Below the pieces are notes generated by a model. The model searched no databases, was not told the origin of the DNA, and saw nothing but the letters and a program-made list of their open reading frames with translations. A stretch of 57,620 bases of DNA from Saprospiraceae bacterium (GTDB lineage Bacteria > Bacteroidota > Bacteroidia > Chitinophagales > Saprospiraceae): the NCBI GenBank assembly GCA_022448955.1, contig JAKVCU010000070.1:1-57620 (forward strand). Direction: 5' to 3'. Every line of letters begins with the position of its first letter. Positions within the stretch are counted from its first letter, which is position 1. The translations under genes were made by a program, and so were the position numbers. This document shows positions 9,663 through 19,055 of this stretch, one piece after another.

Positions 9663-10082
9663 ATGAAAGCAGTAGCTAAACTCAAGAGCGTGCCAATGTC
9701 GGCTCGTAAAATGCGTTTGGTCGTAAATAATATCAGAGGAAAGAGCGTAGAAGAAGCTCTTGATATTTTACGATTTACTAAAAAAGAAGCAGCTACTTGG
9801 TTGGAGAAGGTAGTACTTTCAGCCATTGCTAATTGGGAATACAAATTAGACGGCATGGAAAGTGCAGACGATTATGATTTGTATATCTCAGAAGCATTTT
9901 CTGACGAAGGTACACAGTTGAAGCGTTTCCGTCCTGCTCCACATGGTAGAGCACATCGTATTCGCAAGCGCACCAATCATGTTACTATTGTGGTTGAAAA
10001 CCGTATTCCATTGGATAGTGAAACAGAAGGTGAAGACGTTGTAGAAGAGGTTGAAACTTCTGAAGCACCATTGGAGGATTAA
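9663..10082 (+). CDS. rplV: 50S ribosomal protein L22 (uL22) with acidic tail
   Basis: 139 residues, compared with about 110 in many bacteria. L22 spans the large subunit, and its beta-hairpin (RFRPAPHGRAHRIRKRTNH) reaches into the exit tunnel and is intact. The extra length is a C-terminal tail rich in Glu/Asp (from about residue 118: SETEGEDVVEEVETSEAPLED), which would project at the ribosome surface. Similar acidic tails occur on rplQ in this window. Confidence 0.96.
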   Translation: MKAVAKLKSVPMSARKMRLVVNNIRGKSVEEALDILRFTKKEAATWLEKVVLSAIANWEYKLDGMESADDYDLYISEAFSDEGTQLKRFRPAPHGRAHRIRKRTNHVTIVVENRIPLDSETEGEDVVEEVETSEAPLED

Positions 10083-10113
10083 GCTAATTTAAAAATTAAT
10101 TATTCCATAAGAT

Positions 10114-10884
10114 ATGGGTCAAAAGACGAATCCGATAGGTAATCGCCTAGGAATTATTAGAGGTTGGGAATCCAACTGGTTTGGCGGTAACGATAAGACT
10201 TACTCTGCAAATGTAGTGGAAGATGAAAAAATCCGTAACTACCTTAATGCACGTATCCCAAAAGGTGGTATCGCAAGAATTATCATCGAGCGTACATTGA
10301 AGCGTATTACTGTAACAATTCACACTTCTCGCCCAGGTATCATCATCGGTAAAGGTGGTCAAGAGGTGGATAGAATCCGTGAAGAGTTGAAAAAACTTAC
10401 TGGCAAGGATGTTCAGATCAACATCATCGAAATCCGTAAGCCTGAGTTGGATGCAGCGATCGTAGGGGAGTCTATTGCAAAACAAATTGAAGCACGTATC
10501 AACTACCGCCGTGCAATCAAAATGGCTATTCAATCTACTATGCGTGCTGGTGCCGAAGGTATCAAAGTTCGTATCGCTGGCCGTTTGAATGGTGCAGAGA
10601 TGGCACGTTCTGAAGAATACAAAGAAGGAAGAACGCCGCTTCATACTTTCCGTGCAGATATCGATTATACGTTGAAAGAAGCACTTACAGTTTATGGTAA
10701 GATCGGTATCAAAGTATGGATCTGTAAAGGTGAAGTATTAGGAAAACGCGACTTGTCTCCTCACGTAGGTGTTCAAAAGAAAGACGGGAAAAGTGGTCGT
10801 GGCGATAGAAGAAATAACCGTGGCGGAAGAGGTCGTGACGGCGGAAGAGGCCGCGATGGCGGAAGAAATCAGAAAAGACGTTAG
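10114..10884 (+). CDS. rpsC: 30S ribosomal protein S3 (uS3) with RGG-rich tail
   Basis: 256 residues. S3 is part of the mRNA entry site and has helicase activity with S4 and S5. N-terminal [20 protein letters not shown] domain with the GKGG loop ([13 protein letters not shown]) and the C-terminal domain are all present. The last ~35 residues form a tail of repeated [10 protein letters not shown] units, which is strongly basic and likely disordered; such tails bind RNA in other proteins. Two copies of a TAnnTTTG element lie in the 93-nt gap that follows. Confidence 0.97.
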   Translation: MGQKTNPIGNRLGIIRGWESNWFGGNDKTYSANVVEDEKIRNYLNARIPKGGIARIIIERTLKRITVTIHTSRPGIIIGKGGQEVDRIREELKKLTGKDVQINIIEIRKPELDAAIVGESIAKQIEARINYRRAIKMAIQSTMRAGAEGIKVRIAGRLNGAEMARSEEYKEGRTPLHTFRADIDYTLKEALTVYGKIGIKVWICKGEVLGKRDLSPHVGVQKKDGKSGRGDRRNNRGGRGRDGGRGRDGGRNQKRR

Positions 10885-10904
10885 AATAAATAAAAATTTT
10901 GCTG

Positions 10905-10961
10905 TACCTTTGCCAAGCTTTTTCGAGAGCCATATGGTGAAGTACCATTATTATACATTTG
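10905..10961 (+). promoter_or_regulatory. two candidate -7 elements between rpsC and rplP
   Basis: TACCTTTG (10905-10912) and TACATTTG (10954-10961) both fit TAnnTTTG, in the longest intergenic gap of the middle S10 section. Neither has a TTTG at the right distance upstream, so internal promoter activity is only a possibility. Confidence 0.3.
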
Positions 10962-10977
10962 CATAAACTTTTTCAAG

Positions 10978-11397
10978 ATGTTACAGCCAAAAAGGACGAA
11001 GTATCGTAAACAGATGAAAGGTAGATATAATGGTCTATCTTACAAAGGAAGTAGAGTAGCGTTTGGCTCTTTCGGTTTGAAAGCTACGACCTCTGGTCGT
11101 ATCACCAGTCGTCAGATTGAATCTGCTCGTATTGCGATGACTCGTTACATGAAAAGGGAAGGTAAAGTATGGATTCGAATTTTCCCAGACAAACCTATTA
11201 CATCTAAGCCTCAAGAGGTACGTATGGGTAAGGGTAAGGGAGCCTTGGATCACTATGTAGTTCCTATCAAACCTGGTCGTGTTCTATTTGAATTGGATGG
11301 TGTGCCTCGCGATGTTGCTGAAGAAGCATTACGCCTAGCGGCACAAAAACTTCCTGTTCTGACGAAATTTGTTGTTCGTCCGGATTACGCGGGTTAG
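10978..11397 (+). CDS. rplP: 50S ribosomal protein L16 (uL16)
   Basis: 139 residues, standard. L16 organises the A-site tRNA region of the 50S subunit. [42 protein letters not shown] and the RPG loop are diagnostic; the Arg in the VRMGKG segment is the residue hydroxylated by YcfD in some bacteria. Confidence 0.97.
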   Translation: MLQPKRTKYRKQMKGRYNGLSYKGSRVAFGSFGLKATTSGRITSRQIESARIAMTRYMKREGKVWIRIFPDKPITSKPQEVRMGKGKGALDHYVVPIKPGRVLFELDGVPRDVAEEALRLAAQKLPVLTKFVVRPDYAG

Positions 11398-11432
11398 TAT
11401 TATAAGTTGATAACGCATTAATTTTTTTTGCA

Positions 11433-11705
11433 ATGGCAACCAAGAAATATTTAGAGCTTCAAGATTATAGCGATGCTGATTTGAAGAGTGAGTTGGAAAA
11501 TATTGAAACTCAGTACCAAAAACTTCAATTCGACCACACTATTCGTGGTTTGGATAATCCATTGACTCTCAGAGAAGTGCGTCGTGATATTGCTCGCTTA
11601 AAAACGGAAGTACGTCGTCGTGAATTAGCGGGAATGAGCGAAGAGGATTTAAGCAGACGCGACCGTATTCGCAATAGAAGAAAGCGTCAAAAAACAAGCA
11701 AATAA
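11433..11705 (+). CDS. rpmC: 50S ribosomal protein L29 (uL29), extended
   Basis: 90 residues, where 60-70 is usual. L29 sits beside L23 at the exit tunnel. The core (LQDYSDADLKSELENIETQYQKL ... NPLTLREVRRDIARLKT) is recognisable. The extra ~25 C-terminal residues (SEEDLSRRDRIRNRRKRQKTSK) are highly basic. Encoded in the standard rplP-rpmC-rpsQ order. Confidence 0.93.
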   Translation: MATKKYLELQDYSDADLKSELENIETQYQKLQFDHTIRGLDNPLTLREVRRDIARLKTEVRRRELAGMSEEDLSRRDRIRNRRKRQKTSK

Positions 11706-11753
11706 TCAATATTTGATAGGCTGTTTTAGCAGCAGCTGATAAATCTTATAAAG

Positions 11754-12017
11754 ATGTCAGAAGAGGTAAGAAACTTAAGAAAAACCAGAACAGGTGTGGT
11801 ATCGAGTAATAAAATGGATAAAACCATTACGGTATCTGTTGAGCGTAGATTACGTCACCCAATTTATGGTAAATTCGTTAAGAAAACGAATAAATTCGTT
11901 GCTCATGACGAGACTAACGATTGTAACATCGGTGATACAGTTCGTATCATGGAAACTCGTCCAATGAGCAAGCGCAAGCGTTGGCGCTTGGTAGAAGTCC
12001 TGGAGCGCGCCAAGTAG
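11754..12017 (+). CDS. rpsQ: 30S ribosomal protein S17 (uS17)
   Basis: 87 residues, standard. S17 binds 16S rRNA in the 5' and central domains. [23 protein letters not shown] and the [26 protein letters not shown]-terminal half are typical for the family. 62 nt separate it from rplN. Confidence 0.96.
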   Translation: MSEEVRNLRKTRTGVVSSNKMDKTITVSVERRLRHPIYGKFVKKTNKFVAHDETNDCNIGDTVRIMETRPMSKRKRWRLVEVLERAK

Positions 12018-12079
12018 GTGTTTAGCTCCGTATTATTCAGTTCGTAATTACATTGTAGTAATACAAAATTTGCTAAACC

Positions 12080-12445
12080 ATGATCCAGCAAGAATCCAGG
12101 TTAAGAGTTGCAGACAATAGTGGGGCCAAAGAAGTACTTTGTATTCGTGTACTTGGCGGATCCAAGCGTCGTTATGCGTCTGTAGGAGATACCATCGTAG
12201 TAACCGTTAAAGATGTTTCTCCAGGCGGTATCAAAAAAGGTACTGTGTCCAAAGCTGTAATTGTTCGTACCAAAAAGGAAATTCGTCGTAAAGATGGTTC
12301 TTACATCCGCTTCGATGATAATGCAGTAGTTCTGTTAAACGCTGCTGACGAGCCTAGAGGTACTCGTATTTTCGGACCTGTTGCACGTGAACTTCGTGAG
12401 CGTGACTACATGAGAATTGTTTCTTTAGCACCGGAAGTACTATAA
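12080..12445 (+). CDS. rplN: 50S ribosomal protein L14 (uL14)
   Basis: 121 residues, standard. L14 forms inter-subunit bridges with 16S rRNA and is the binding site of RsfS. The signature starts [18 protein letters not shown] and the [24 protein letters not shown] end is conserved. First gene of the spc-type section. Confidence 0.97.
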   Translation: MIQQESRLRVADNSGAKEVLCIRVLGGSKRRYASVGDTIVVTVKDVSPGGIKKGTVSKAVIVRTKKEIRRKDGSYIRFDDNAVVLLNAADEPRGTRIFGPVARELRERDYMRIVSLAPEVL

Positions 12446-12490
12446 TTTTTGATTTGAATAAGCTGTTTTCAGCATCCAAATAATTTTAAA

Positions 12491-12841
12491 ATGGCTAAGA
12501 AAGCAAAAGAGACACGTTTCACTGCTAAGATGAAAATCAAAAAAGGTGATAACGTTGTAGTGATCGCAGGAGCTTCCAAAGATCGTACTAGGGTAAGAGA
12601 AGTACTCGAAGTATTCCCTAGCAAGAACAGAGCAATCGTGGATGGAGTTAATATGGCTAAGAAACATACTAAGCCAAACCAAGACACTCAAGGTGGTATT
12701 ATTGATACACCAACTCCTATCCATATTTCAAACTTAATGTTGGTCGATCCTAAGTCAGGTGAACCTACAAGAGTGGGACGTAAGGAGGAAGATGGTAAGC
12801 TTGTACGCTATTCGAAAAAATCTGGAGAAATTATTAAGTAA
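12491..12841 (+). CDS. rplX: 50S ribosomal protein L24 (uL24)
   Basis: 116 residues. L24 starts 50S assembly and sits by the tunnel exit. The KOW motif [19 protein letters not shown] is intact and the region [13 protein letters not shown]...[14 protein letters not shown] is typical. Its stop codon overlaps the rplE start codon by one base (TAATG), which suggests translational coupling. Confidence 0.96.
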   Translation: MAKKAKETRFTAKMKIKKGDNVVVIAGASKDRTRVREVLEVFPSKNRAIVDGVNMAKKHTKPNQDTQGGIIDTPTPIHISNLMLVDPKSGEPTRVGRKEEDGKLVRYSKKSGEIIK

Positions 12842-13398
12842 TGAGTTACACACCAAGACTTCGCAAGAAATATAAAGAAGAAGTGGTTCCTGCTTTAATG
12901 GAGAAATTCCAGTATAGCACAATTATGCAGGTACCAAAAATCGAAAAGATTTGCATCAACCAAGGTATTGGTCAAGCAACTCAAGATAAAAAGTTGGTCG
13001 ATAACGCACTTAACGAGATGACTTTGATCGCAGGTCAAAAAGCCGTTCCAACTCGTGCGAAAAAATCTGTATCTAACTTTAAGTTGAGAGAAGGAATGAC
13101 TATCGGTTCTAGAGTAACCCTTCGTGCCAATCAAATGTACGAATTCCTCGATCGTTTGATCTCTGTTGCACTTCCTCGTGTACGTGACTTCCGTGGTATT
13201 AATGATAAAAGTTTTGATGGTCGTGGAAATTACTCTATGGGGATCACAGAACAGATTATCTTCCCTGAGATTGACCTTGATAAAGTAAGCAAAATCACAG
13301 GTATGGATATCACCTTTGTGACAAGTGCACAAACAGATGCAGAAGCACTTGAGTTGCTGAAAATGATGGGACTTCCGTTCAAAAATCAAAGAAATTAA
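12841..13398 (+). CDS. rplE: 50S ribosomal protein L5 (uL5)
   Basis: 185 residues, standard. L5 binds 5S rRNA and contacts P-site t[22 protein letters not shown], the [21 protein letters not shown] segment and [21 protein letters not shown] are diagnostic. Begins inside the rplX stop (one-base overlap). Confidence 0.97.
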   Translation: MSYTPRLRKKYKEEVVPALMEKFQYSTIMQVPKIEKICINQGIGQATQDKKLVDNALNEMTLIAGQKAVPTRAKKSVSNFKLREGMTIGSRVTLRANQMYEFLDRLISVALPRVRDFRGINDKSFDGRGNYSMGITEQIIFPEIDLDKVSKITGMDITFVTSAQTDAEALELLKMMGLPFKNQRN

Positions 13399-13418
13399 TC
13401 TATAAACTGTTCTACGAA

Positions 13419-13688
13419 ATGGCTAGAAAATCAGTTATTGCGAGAGAAAAGAAAAGAGAGCGTTTAGTAAAAAAATACGCTGAATTGCGCAAGCAACTAA
13501 AAGAAGAGGGACGTTGGGATGAGCTGGATAAGTTGCCTCGTAATTCTAACCCAATCCGCATGCATAATCGTTGTCAATTGACGGGTAGACCAAAAGGCTA
13601 CATGCGTCAATTCGGTATCTGCCGTGTAAAATTCCGCCAAATGGCTTTGGATGGCAAAATACCTGGCGTTACGAAAGCAAGCTGGTAA
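13419..13688 (+). CDS. rpsN: 30S ribosomal protein S14 (uS14), zinc-free form
   Basis: 89 residues. S14 completes assembly of the 30S head. The short zinc form has two CxxC pairs; here the corresponding region ([30 protein letters not shown]) lacks them, so this is the longer C-minus form. This matters for zinc economy, and bL36 in this window is also of the C-minus form. The C-terminal [11 protein letters not shown] is standard. Confidence 0.96.
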   Translation: MARKSVIAREKKRERLVKKYAELRKQLKEEGRWDELDKLPRNSNPIRMHNRCQLTGRPKGYMRQFGICRVKFRQMALDGKIPGVTKASW

Positions 13689-13750
13689 TTATTATTATTT
13701 AAAAATTTGGAGAGGGGTGATATCTCCCTCGATAAATAAAATTGATCAAA

Positions 13751-14161
13751 ATGGCTGTAACAGATCCAATAGCGGATTTTCTTACGCGTATCCGCAACGC
13801 ACAACAGGCAGGTCACAGAATCGTTGATATTCCTGCTTCCAATCTTAAGAAACGTATCACCGAGATCTTATACGATCAAGGTTTTATCCTAAAATATAAG
13901 TTTGAAGATAATGTTGGACAAGGCAATCAAGGCCTTATCAAAATCGCCTTGAAATATGATCCAATGACAAGAAAGCCTATCATTCGCGAGCTTGGCCGTA
14001 TTTCTAAGCCTGGTCTTCGTAAATATGCTAAGGCAAACGAAATTCCAAGAATTATTAATGGTCTTGGTGTTGCTATCGTATCTACTTCTAGAGGAGTAAT
14101 TACAGATAAGAAAGCAAGAGAATTAAATGTAGGGGGCGAACTCCTTTGTTATATTTATTAA
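13751..14161 (+). CDS. rpsH: 30S ribosomal protein S8 (uS8)
   Basis: 136 residues from the ATG at 13751 (MAVTDPIADFLTRIRNAQ). An in-frame TTG at 13742 would add three residues and was rejected. S8 binds helix 21 of 16S rRNA and, in enterobacteria, represses the spc operon. RISKPGLRKYAKANEIP and GLGVAIVSTSRGVITDKKAR are conserved. Confidence 0.96.
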   Translation: MAVTDPIADFLTRIRNAQQAGHRIVDIPASNLKKRITEILYDQGFILKYKFEDNVGQGNQGLIKIALKYDPMTRKPIIRELGRISKPGLRKYAKANEIPRIINGLGVAIVSTSRGVITDKKARELNVGGELLCYIY

Positions 14162-14179
14162 TGATTTAAATCTAGAAAG

Positions 14180-14728
14180 ATGTCCAGAGTTGGTAAATCT
14201 CCAATCGCATTACCTGCAGGTGTTAGCATCGATGTTAGCAAAGGTAATTTGGTTACGGTAAAAGGACCTAAGGGAGAACTTCAGCAACAAATTGATCCAG
14301 ATTTGTCAATCAAAGTAGAAGAAGGAGAATTAGTAGTTAGCCGTCCTACTGAGCAAAAAAGACATAAAGCAATGCATGGTCTTTATCGTGCTTTGATCAA
14401 TAATATGGTAGTTGGAGTTACTTCAGGTTACGTTAAGGAACTTGAATTGGTAGGGGTTGGTTATCGTGCTAATAACACAGGTAATCTCCTTGAACTATCA
14501 CTTGGGTATTCTCACCCAATCATGTTCTACGTTCCAGATGAATTGAAAGTAGAGACCAAGTCCGAAAAGGGTAAAAATCCTATCGTTCGTTTGGAAGGTA
14601 TTGACAAACAATTAGTAGGCCAAGTAGCAGCTAAGATCCGTGCGTTCAGAAAACCTGAGCCATACAAAGGAAAAGGTGTACGTTACCTTGGTGAAGAAAT
14701 TAGACGTAAAGCTGGTAAAACAGCATAA
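14180..14728 (+). CDS. rplF: 50S ribosomal protein L6 (uL6)
   Basis: 182 residues, standard. L6 sits near the factor-binding site of the 50S subunit. MSRVGKSPIALPAGV, the two-fold repeated domain and EPYKGKGVRYLGEEIRRKAGKTA at the end are typical. 81 nt separate it from rplR. Confidence 0.97.
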   Translation: MSRVGKSPIALPAGVSIDVSKGNLVTVKGPKGELQQQIDPDLSIKVEEGELVVSRPTEQKRHKAMHGLYRALINNMVVGVTSGYVKELELVGVGYRANNTGNLLELSLGYSHPIMFYVPDELKVETKSEKGKNPIVRLEGIDKQLVGQVAAKIRAFRKPEPYKGKGVRYLGEEIRRKAGKTA

Positions 14729-14809
14729 TTTGAATTTCCTAAATCATTCATACATAGTACTCTTGGGATTAGTTGCTTCACTATTCACTAAGAGCAAAAA
14801 CTAGGAAAA

Positions 14810-15163
14810 ATGCAATTAACAAAAGAAAAAAGAAGAAAGCGGATTCATTATCGTATTCGCAAAAAGGTAAGAGGTACTGCTGCTCGTCCACGTTTATCTG
14901 TTTTCAGAAGTAATAAAGAAATTTATTGCCAGCTAATTGATGACGTGAGTGGACATACTCTTGCATCAGCTTCTTCCAGAGAAGCTAGTGTAGCAAAAGA
15001 TAAGCCAAAAGTGGATCAAGCAAAAGAAGTAGGGAAGCTTATCGCTGAAAGAGCATCAAGTGCTAATATTTCTATTGCAGTGTTTGATCGTGGAGGTTAC
15101 TTATATCACGGACGTGTCAAAGCTCTAGCTGATGGTGCTCGTGAAAGTGGACTTAAATTGTAA
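14810..15163 (+). CDS. rplR: 50S ribosomal protein L18 (uL18)
   Basis: 117 residues, standard. L18 binds 5S rRNA together with L5. [31 protein letters not shown] and the [26 protein letters not shown] end are diagnostic. 20 nt before rpsE. Confidence 0.96.
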   Translation: MQLTKEKRRKRIHYRIRKKVRGTAARPRLSVFRSNKEIYCQLIDDVSGHTLASASSREASVAKDKPKVDQAKEVGKLIAERASSANISIAVFDRGGYLYHGRVKALADGARESGLKL

Positions 15164-15183
15164 AATATTAATCTTCTAATATA

Positions 15184-15705
15184 ATGGCTAAAAGAAATTC
15201 CAATAATAGAGTAAAACCTGCAGAAACCGAGTTGAAGGAAAAATTGGTTAACTTAAACCGCGTAGCGAAAGTTACTAAGGGGGGTCGTACATTTAGCTTC
15301 GCTGCGATCGTCGTAGTGGGAGATGGTAAAGGTACTGTAGGTCATGGATTGGGTAAAGCTCGCGATGTATCTGAATCTATCGCAAAGGCTGTGGATGATG
15401 CCAAGAAGAACCTTATCAAAGTACCTATCTACAAAGGAACTATTCCTCATGAGCAGAAAGGTCGCTATGGTGCAGGTAAAGTATTGATTAAGCCAGCAGC
15501 GGATGGTACCGGTGTGATTGCAGGTGGTGCGATGCGTGCCGTTTTGGAAATCGCAGGAGTACAAAACGTATTGGCCAAATCTCAGGGATCTTCTAACCCT
15601 CACAACGTAGTTAAAGCAACTGTTGATGCTTTATCTAAATTAAGAAGTCCGATGGATGTTGCACGTCAGCGCAATATTTCCATGGAAAAATTATTTAACG
15701 GATAG
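15184..15705 (+). CDS. rpsE: 30S ribosomal protein S5 (uS5)
   Basis: 173 residues, standard. S5 lines the mRNA entry tunnel and affects decoding accuracy and spectinomycin binding. The double-stranded RNA-binding-like domain ([25 protein letters not shown]) and the loop GRTFSF/GKARDV are intact. 33 nt before rpmD. Confidence 0.97.
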   Translation: MAKRNSNNRVKPAETELKEKLVNLNRVAKVTKGGRTFSFAAIVVVGDGKGTVGHGLGKARDVSESIAKAVDDAKKNLIKVPIYKGTIPHEQKGRYGAGKVLIKPAADGTGVIAGGAMRAVLEIAGVQNVLAKSQGSSNPHNVVKATVDALSKLRSPMDVARQRNISMEKLFNG

Positions 15706-15738
15706 TTCAGTGGGATCTTCCCATAAAAATAATTAGGC

Positions 15739-15918
15739 ATGAGTAAGATCAGAGTTACACAAGTTAGAAGCTTAATTGATCGTCCAAAGAAACAAAAGGC
15801 GACCATGAAAGCTTTAGGTCTTCGCAAGATGAATCACACCGTTGAATTAGATGCTAACCCACAAATTTTGGGTATGGTAAAAAAGGTGAGCCATCTTGTT
15901 AAAGTGGAGGAATTATAA
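15739..15918 (+). CDS. rpmD: 50S ribosomal protein L30 (uL30)
   Basis: 59 residues, the normal small size. It begins [20 protein letters not shown] and ends [10 protein letters not shown]; the [27 protein letters not shown] stretch is the L30 signature, with the conserved G-L-R-K. It lies in the standard position between rpsE and rplO and binds 5S/23S rRNA at the large-subunit surface. The following 87 nt before rplO carry no other gene. Confidence 0.95.
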   Translation: MSKIRVTQVRSLIDRPKKQKATMKALGLRKMNHTVELDANPQILGMVKKVSHLVKVEEL

Positions 15919-16005
15919 ATCATTCTGGGAAAGTATTTTTAAATTACGTTCCTTTGATTAAATTCCTGTGAAAACAATTCAGAGCTATATTTAAAAGGTA
16001 AGATA

Positions 16006-16452
16006 ATGGAATTGCATAATCTGAAGCCAGCTGCTGGCTCAAATAAAAATGGAAAGCGAATTGGTCGAGGCCAAGGATCAGGTAGAGGTGGAACTTCAAC
16101 TCGTGGTCATAAAGGTGCTAAGTCTCGTTCTGGTTATAAATCTAAGCGTGCTTTTGAAGGTGGTCAGATGCCTTTACAAATGCGTTTACCTAAGCGTGGG
16201 TTTAAAAATCCAAACCGCATTGAGTATGTTCCAATCAATGTAGAAAGATTAGGTGAAATCGCTACAAAGTATAACTTAAACGAAATCACTGTCGATAACC
16301 TAAAGGAAAACGGCATTATCAAAAAGAATGATCGTGTTAAAGTCCTTGGTCGCGGTGAATTAAGTGCTAAACTGAACGTATCTGTACACGCTGTTTCTGC
16401 TTCTGCTAAAGAGGTAATCGAAAAAACAGGTGGAACTATTAACCTTGTATAA
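16006..16452 (+). CDS. rplO: 50S ribosomal protein L15 (uL15)
   Basis: 148 residues, standard. L15 is a late-assembly 50S protein. The glycine/arginine-rich N-terminal arm (KRIGRGQGSGRGGTSTRGHKGAKSRSG) that threads into 23S rRNA is intact, as is the C-terminal globular domain. Its stop is 9 nt from the secY ATG. Confidence 0.97.
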   Translation: MELHNLKPAAGSNKNGKRIGRGQGSGRGGTSTRGHKGAKSRSGYKSKRAFEGGQMPLQMRLPKRGFKNPNRIEYVPINVERLGEIATKYNLNEITVDNLKENGIIKKNDRVKVLGRGELSAKLNVSVHAVSASAKEVIEKTGGTINLV

Positions 16453-16461
16453 AATAAGGCG

Positions 16462-17835
16462 ATGAAGAATTTTATTGCAACCCTTAAGAATATCTGGAAG
16501 ATTGAAGAATTACGTAACCGTATCCTTTTTACACTTGGGATGCTAATGGTCTTCCGCTTTGGTTCATATGTCGTATTACCTGGTGTAAATCCAGCTGTCT
16601 TGGAAACAGCCTCTGCTAGTAGTGGCTCTCCAAATGACCTTCTAGGGTTGATCAATGTATTTACAGGTGGAGCATTTAATAATGCCGCTGTATTTGCACT
16701 TGGGATCATGCCTTACATCACTGCTTCTATCATTATCCAACTTTTAGGATTTGCTGTACCTTATTTCCAGCGCCTGCAACAAAAAGAAGGAGAATCTGGT
16801 AGAAAAAAGTTGAACCAAATTACCCGTATGCTCACAGTAGCAATCACACTTGTTCAAGGTGGTGGTTACTTGACTTATATTAATACTCTAGGTGCTATTG
16901 ATCCTAATGTGCCCATGGGAATCTTTTGGATTTCCAACATTTTGATCCTATCAACAGGTACAGTATTCGCTATGTGGCTAGGTGAACGTATTACTGATAG
17001 AGGTATCGGGAATGGTGTTTCTCTATTGATTACCGTTGGTATCATTGCAACACTTCCCCAAGCGTTAGTTTTCGAATTAACTTCTCAGTTAGCAAATAAC
17101 GGCCTCATTATCTTCGTACTGGAGCTTGCTGCATTATTTGGAGTAGTTATGGCAACTGTGCTGATTGTACAAGGCGTTCGTAAGATTCCTATTCAATTTG
17201 CTAAGCGCATGGTTGGTCGTGGTGCTAATCAAATGCCTGTCGCAGGTAATCGCGATTACATTCCATTAAAAGTTAATGCTGCAGGTGTAATGCCGATCAT
17301 CTTCGCTCAAGCCTTGATGTTCTTACCAGCGACTATCGCTCAGTTTGCAGCAGCAGATAATAGTGGTGTAATCGCCAATCCTATCTTACGTGCATTGAAT
17401 GATTTTACCTCTGTTCCTTATAATATTGTTTATTTCATCTTAGTAGTATTATTTACTTATGTATATACTGCCTTATTGGTGAACCCACAACAGTATGCTG
17501 AATACTTGAAGCGTCAAAATGCTTTCATTCCAGGTATTAAGCCGGGTAAAGCTACTGCAGATTTTATTGATGCAATTACCACTAGAATTACACTCCCAGG
17601 ATCTATTTTCCTAGGCCTAATCTCTATCCTCCCTGCTTTTGCAGCTGGATTTGGTGTGAACATTGCTTTCGCTATGTTCTTCGGTGGTACTTCATTACTT
17701 ATCTTGGTAGCTGTTGTTTTGGATACATTACAACAAATAGAAAGCCATTTACTAATGCGTAAGTATGACGGTCTAGTTAAATCAGGAAGAATTCAGGGTA
17801 GAAGTAGAATGCAAGGTATCGGTGCAAATATGTAA
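16462..17835 (+). CDS. secY: protein translocase subunit SecY
   Basis: 457 residues. SecY is the channel of the Sec machinery that exports unfolded proteins and inserts membrane proteins; every signal-peptide protein in this window depends on it. Ten hydrophobic membrane segments can be followed, beginning at IRILFTLGMLMVFRFGSYVVLPGV-like TM1 and including the plug region after it. The cytosolic loop with GxRKIPIQFAKRMVGRG and the GVMPIIFAQ motif of TM7 are diagnostic. Placed after rplO as in most bacteria; adk, which often follows, is absent. Confidence 0.97.
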   Translation: MKNFIATLKNIWKIEELRNRILFTLGMLMVFRFGSYVVLPGVNPAVLETASASSGSPNDLLGLINVFTGGAFNNAAVFALGIMPYITASIIIQLLGFAVPYFQRLQQKEGESGRKKLNQITRMLTVAITLVQGGGYLTYINTLGAIDPNVPMGIFWISNILILSTGTVFAMWLGERITDRGIGNGVSLLITVGIIATLPQALVFELTSQLANNGLIIFVLELAALFGVVMATVLIVQGVRKIPIQFAKRMVGRGANQMPVAGNRDYIPLKVNAAGVMPIIFAQALMFLPATIAQFAAADNSGVIANPILRALNDFTSVPYNIVYFILVVLFTYVYTALLVNPQQYAEYLKRQNAFIPGIKPGKATADFIDAITTRITLPGSIFLGLISILPAFAAGFGVNIAFAMFFGGTSLLILVAVVLDTLQQIESHLLMRKYDGLVKSGRIQGRSRMQGIGANM

Positions 17836-17886
17836 ACAATTGTCCTCCTTGGGCAGTTAATGTGAGAGGAAGTATAATAAGATACC

Positions 17887-18711
17887 ATGATATTTTACAA
17901 AACAGACGAAGAAATAGAATTAGTCAGAGAGAGTTGCCTGCTCGTTTGTAAGGCACTTTCTCGTGTCGCAAGTATCCTCAAACCAGGAATGACTGGTCAG
18001 GATATTGATAAAGCTGCAGAAGAAGTGATTAGAGATCATAAAGCAGTACCCGCTTTTAAAGGATATCGAGGGTTTCCAGCAACTTTATGTGTCTCTAAAA
18101 ATGAAGCCGTTGTTCATGGCATACCAAGCGAAAAGCAGGTGTTTAATGATGGTGATATCGTTTCTGTAGATTGTGGAGTGCTGCTGAATGGCTTCTTTGG
18201 TGATTCTGCATATACCTTCCCAGTCGGAGAAGTTTCTGACGAAATCATGAAACTGCTAAAAGTGACTAATACCTCACTGTATAAAGCTATCGATGCTGCT
18301 ACCATTGGGAAAAGAATAGGAGATATCGGCTTTGCAGTACAACATTACGTTGAGAGAGATTACAAATACGGTGTAGTGAGAGAGCTTGTTGGACATGGAA
18401 TCGGAAGAGAACTCCATGAGCCACCTGAAGTTCCAAACTTCGGAAAAAGAGGAAGAGGGATCAAACTCCAAGAAGGACTGGTGATTGCTATTGAACCAAT
18501 GGTGAATCAAGGTAAAAAAGATGTTCGTACGGCACCAGATGGATGGACTATTATCTCTAGAGATCGCAAACCATCTGCTCACTTCGAACATACTATCGCT
18601 GTTCGCAAAAACGGGCCAGACATTCTCTCTAATCACGAAATGATCGTAGAAGAAATTAGAAAGAATGACAACCTTCAAGAGGTAGGTGTGCTCAAAGAAG
18701 CATTAGCATGA
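17887..18711 (+). CDS. map: methionine aminopeptidase, type I
   Basis: 274 residues. The enzyme removes the N-terminal methionine from nascent proteins. All five metal ligands can be placed: Asp95 (SVDCGV), Asp106 (GDSAYTF), His170 (GHGIG), Glu203 (AIEPMV) and Glu234 (FEHTIAV), with the substrate-side His77 (VVHGIPS) and His177. It follows secY by 51 nt. The C-terminus is about 20 residues longer than the E. coli enzyme. A separate promoter follows for infA. Confidence 0.97.
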   Translation: MIFYKTDEEIELVRESCLLVCKALSRVASILKPGMTGQDIDKAAEEVIRDHKAVPAFKGYRGFPATLCVSKNEAVVHGIPSEKQVFNDGDIVSVDCGVLLNGFFGDSAYTFPVGEVSDEIMKLLKVTNTSLYKAIDAATIGKRIGDIGFAVQHYVERDYKYGVVRELVGHGIGRELHEPPEVPNFGKRGRGIKLQEGLVIAIEPMVNQGKKDVRTAPDGWTIISRDRKPSAHFEHTIAVRKNGPDILSNHEMIVEEIRKNDNLQEVGVLKEALA

Positions 18712-18754
18712 CAGATAGCCGAGAAATGACGAGAATTTGATTCTTTCTCTATTT

Positions 18755-18786
18755 TTTGGTAATCAATTATTGTTTTTGTATCTTTG
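18755..18786 (+). promoter_or_regulatory. promoter for infA-rpmJ-rpsM and the alpha section
   Basis: TTTG at 18755-18758, 20-nt gap, TATCTTTG at 18779-18786. Good fit to the Bacteroidota consensus. It lies 18 nt upstream of the infA ATG and overlaps an in-frame TTG at 18784, which shows that the TTG is not the start. Confidence 0.75.
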
Positions 18787-18804
18787 CCCTCCGAAAATCA
18801 AACT

Positions 18805-19023
18805 ATGGCTAAGAAGAACTTAATAAAGCAAGATGGTACTATTGAAGAGGCATTGTCAAATGCAATGTTTCGGGTAAGGTTAGAAAATGACCATCAAATT
18901 GTAGCTACTATATCAGGTAAGATGCGTATGAATTACATTCGTATTCTGCCAGGTGATAAAGTAGCTGTGGAGATGTCTCCTTATGATTTGACCAGAGGTA
19001 GAATTATCTATCGTTACAAATAG
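18805..19023 (+). CDS. infA: translation initiation factor IF-1
   Basis: 72 residues from the ATG at 18805 ([11 protein letters not shown]). The in-frame TTG at 18784 lies in the -7 promoter element and was rejected. IF-1 occupies the A site during initiation. The OB fold is clear ([37 protein letters not shown]). It begins the second transcription unit, with rpmJ 32 nt downstream. Confidence 0.96.
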   Translation: MAKKNLIKQDGTIEEALSNAMFRVRLENDHQIVATISGKMRMNYIRILPGDKVAVEMSPYDLTRGRIIYRYK

Positions 19024-19055
19024 CATTAATTGCTTATCATAGAAAAATTAGAATA

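Noticed and set aside
10147-13389. Long minus-strand frames opposite rpsC and rplE (about 165 codons each)
   Set aside because: They are mirror frames of well-supported ribosomal genes, rich in Cys/His/Phe, with no homology or promoter.
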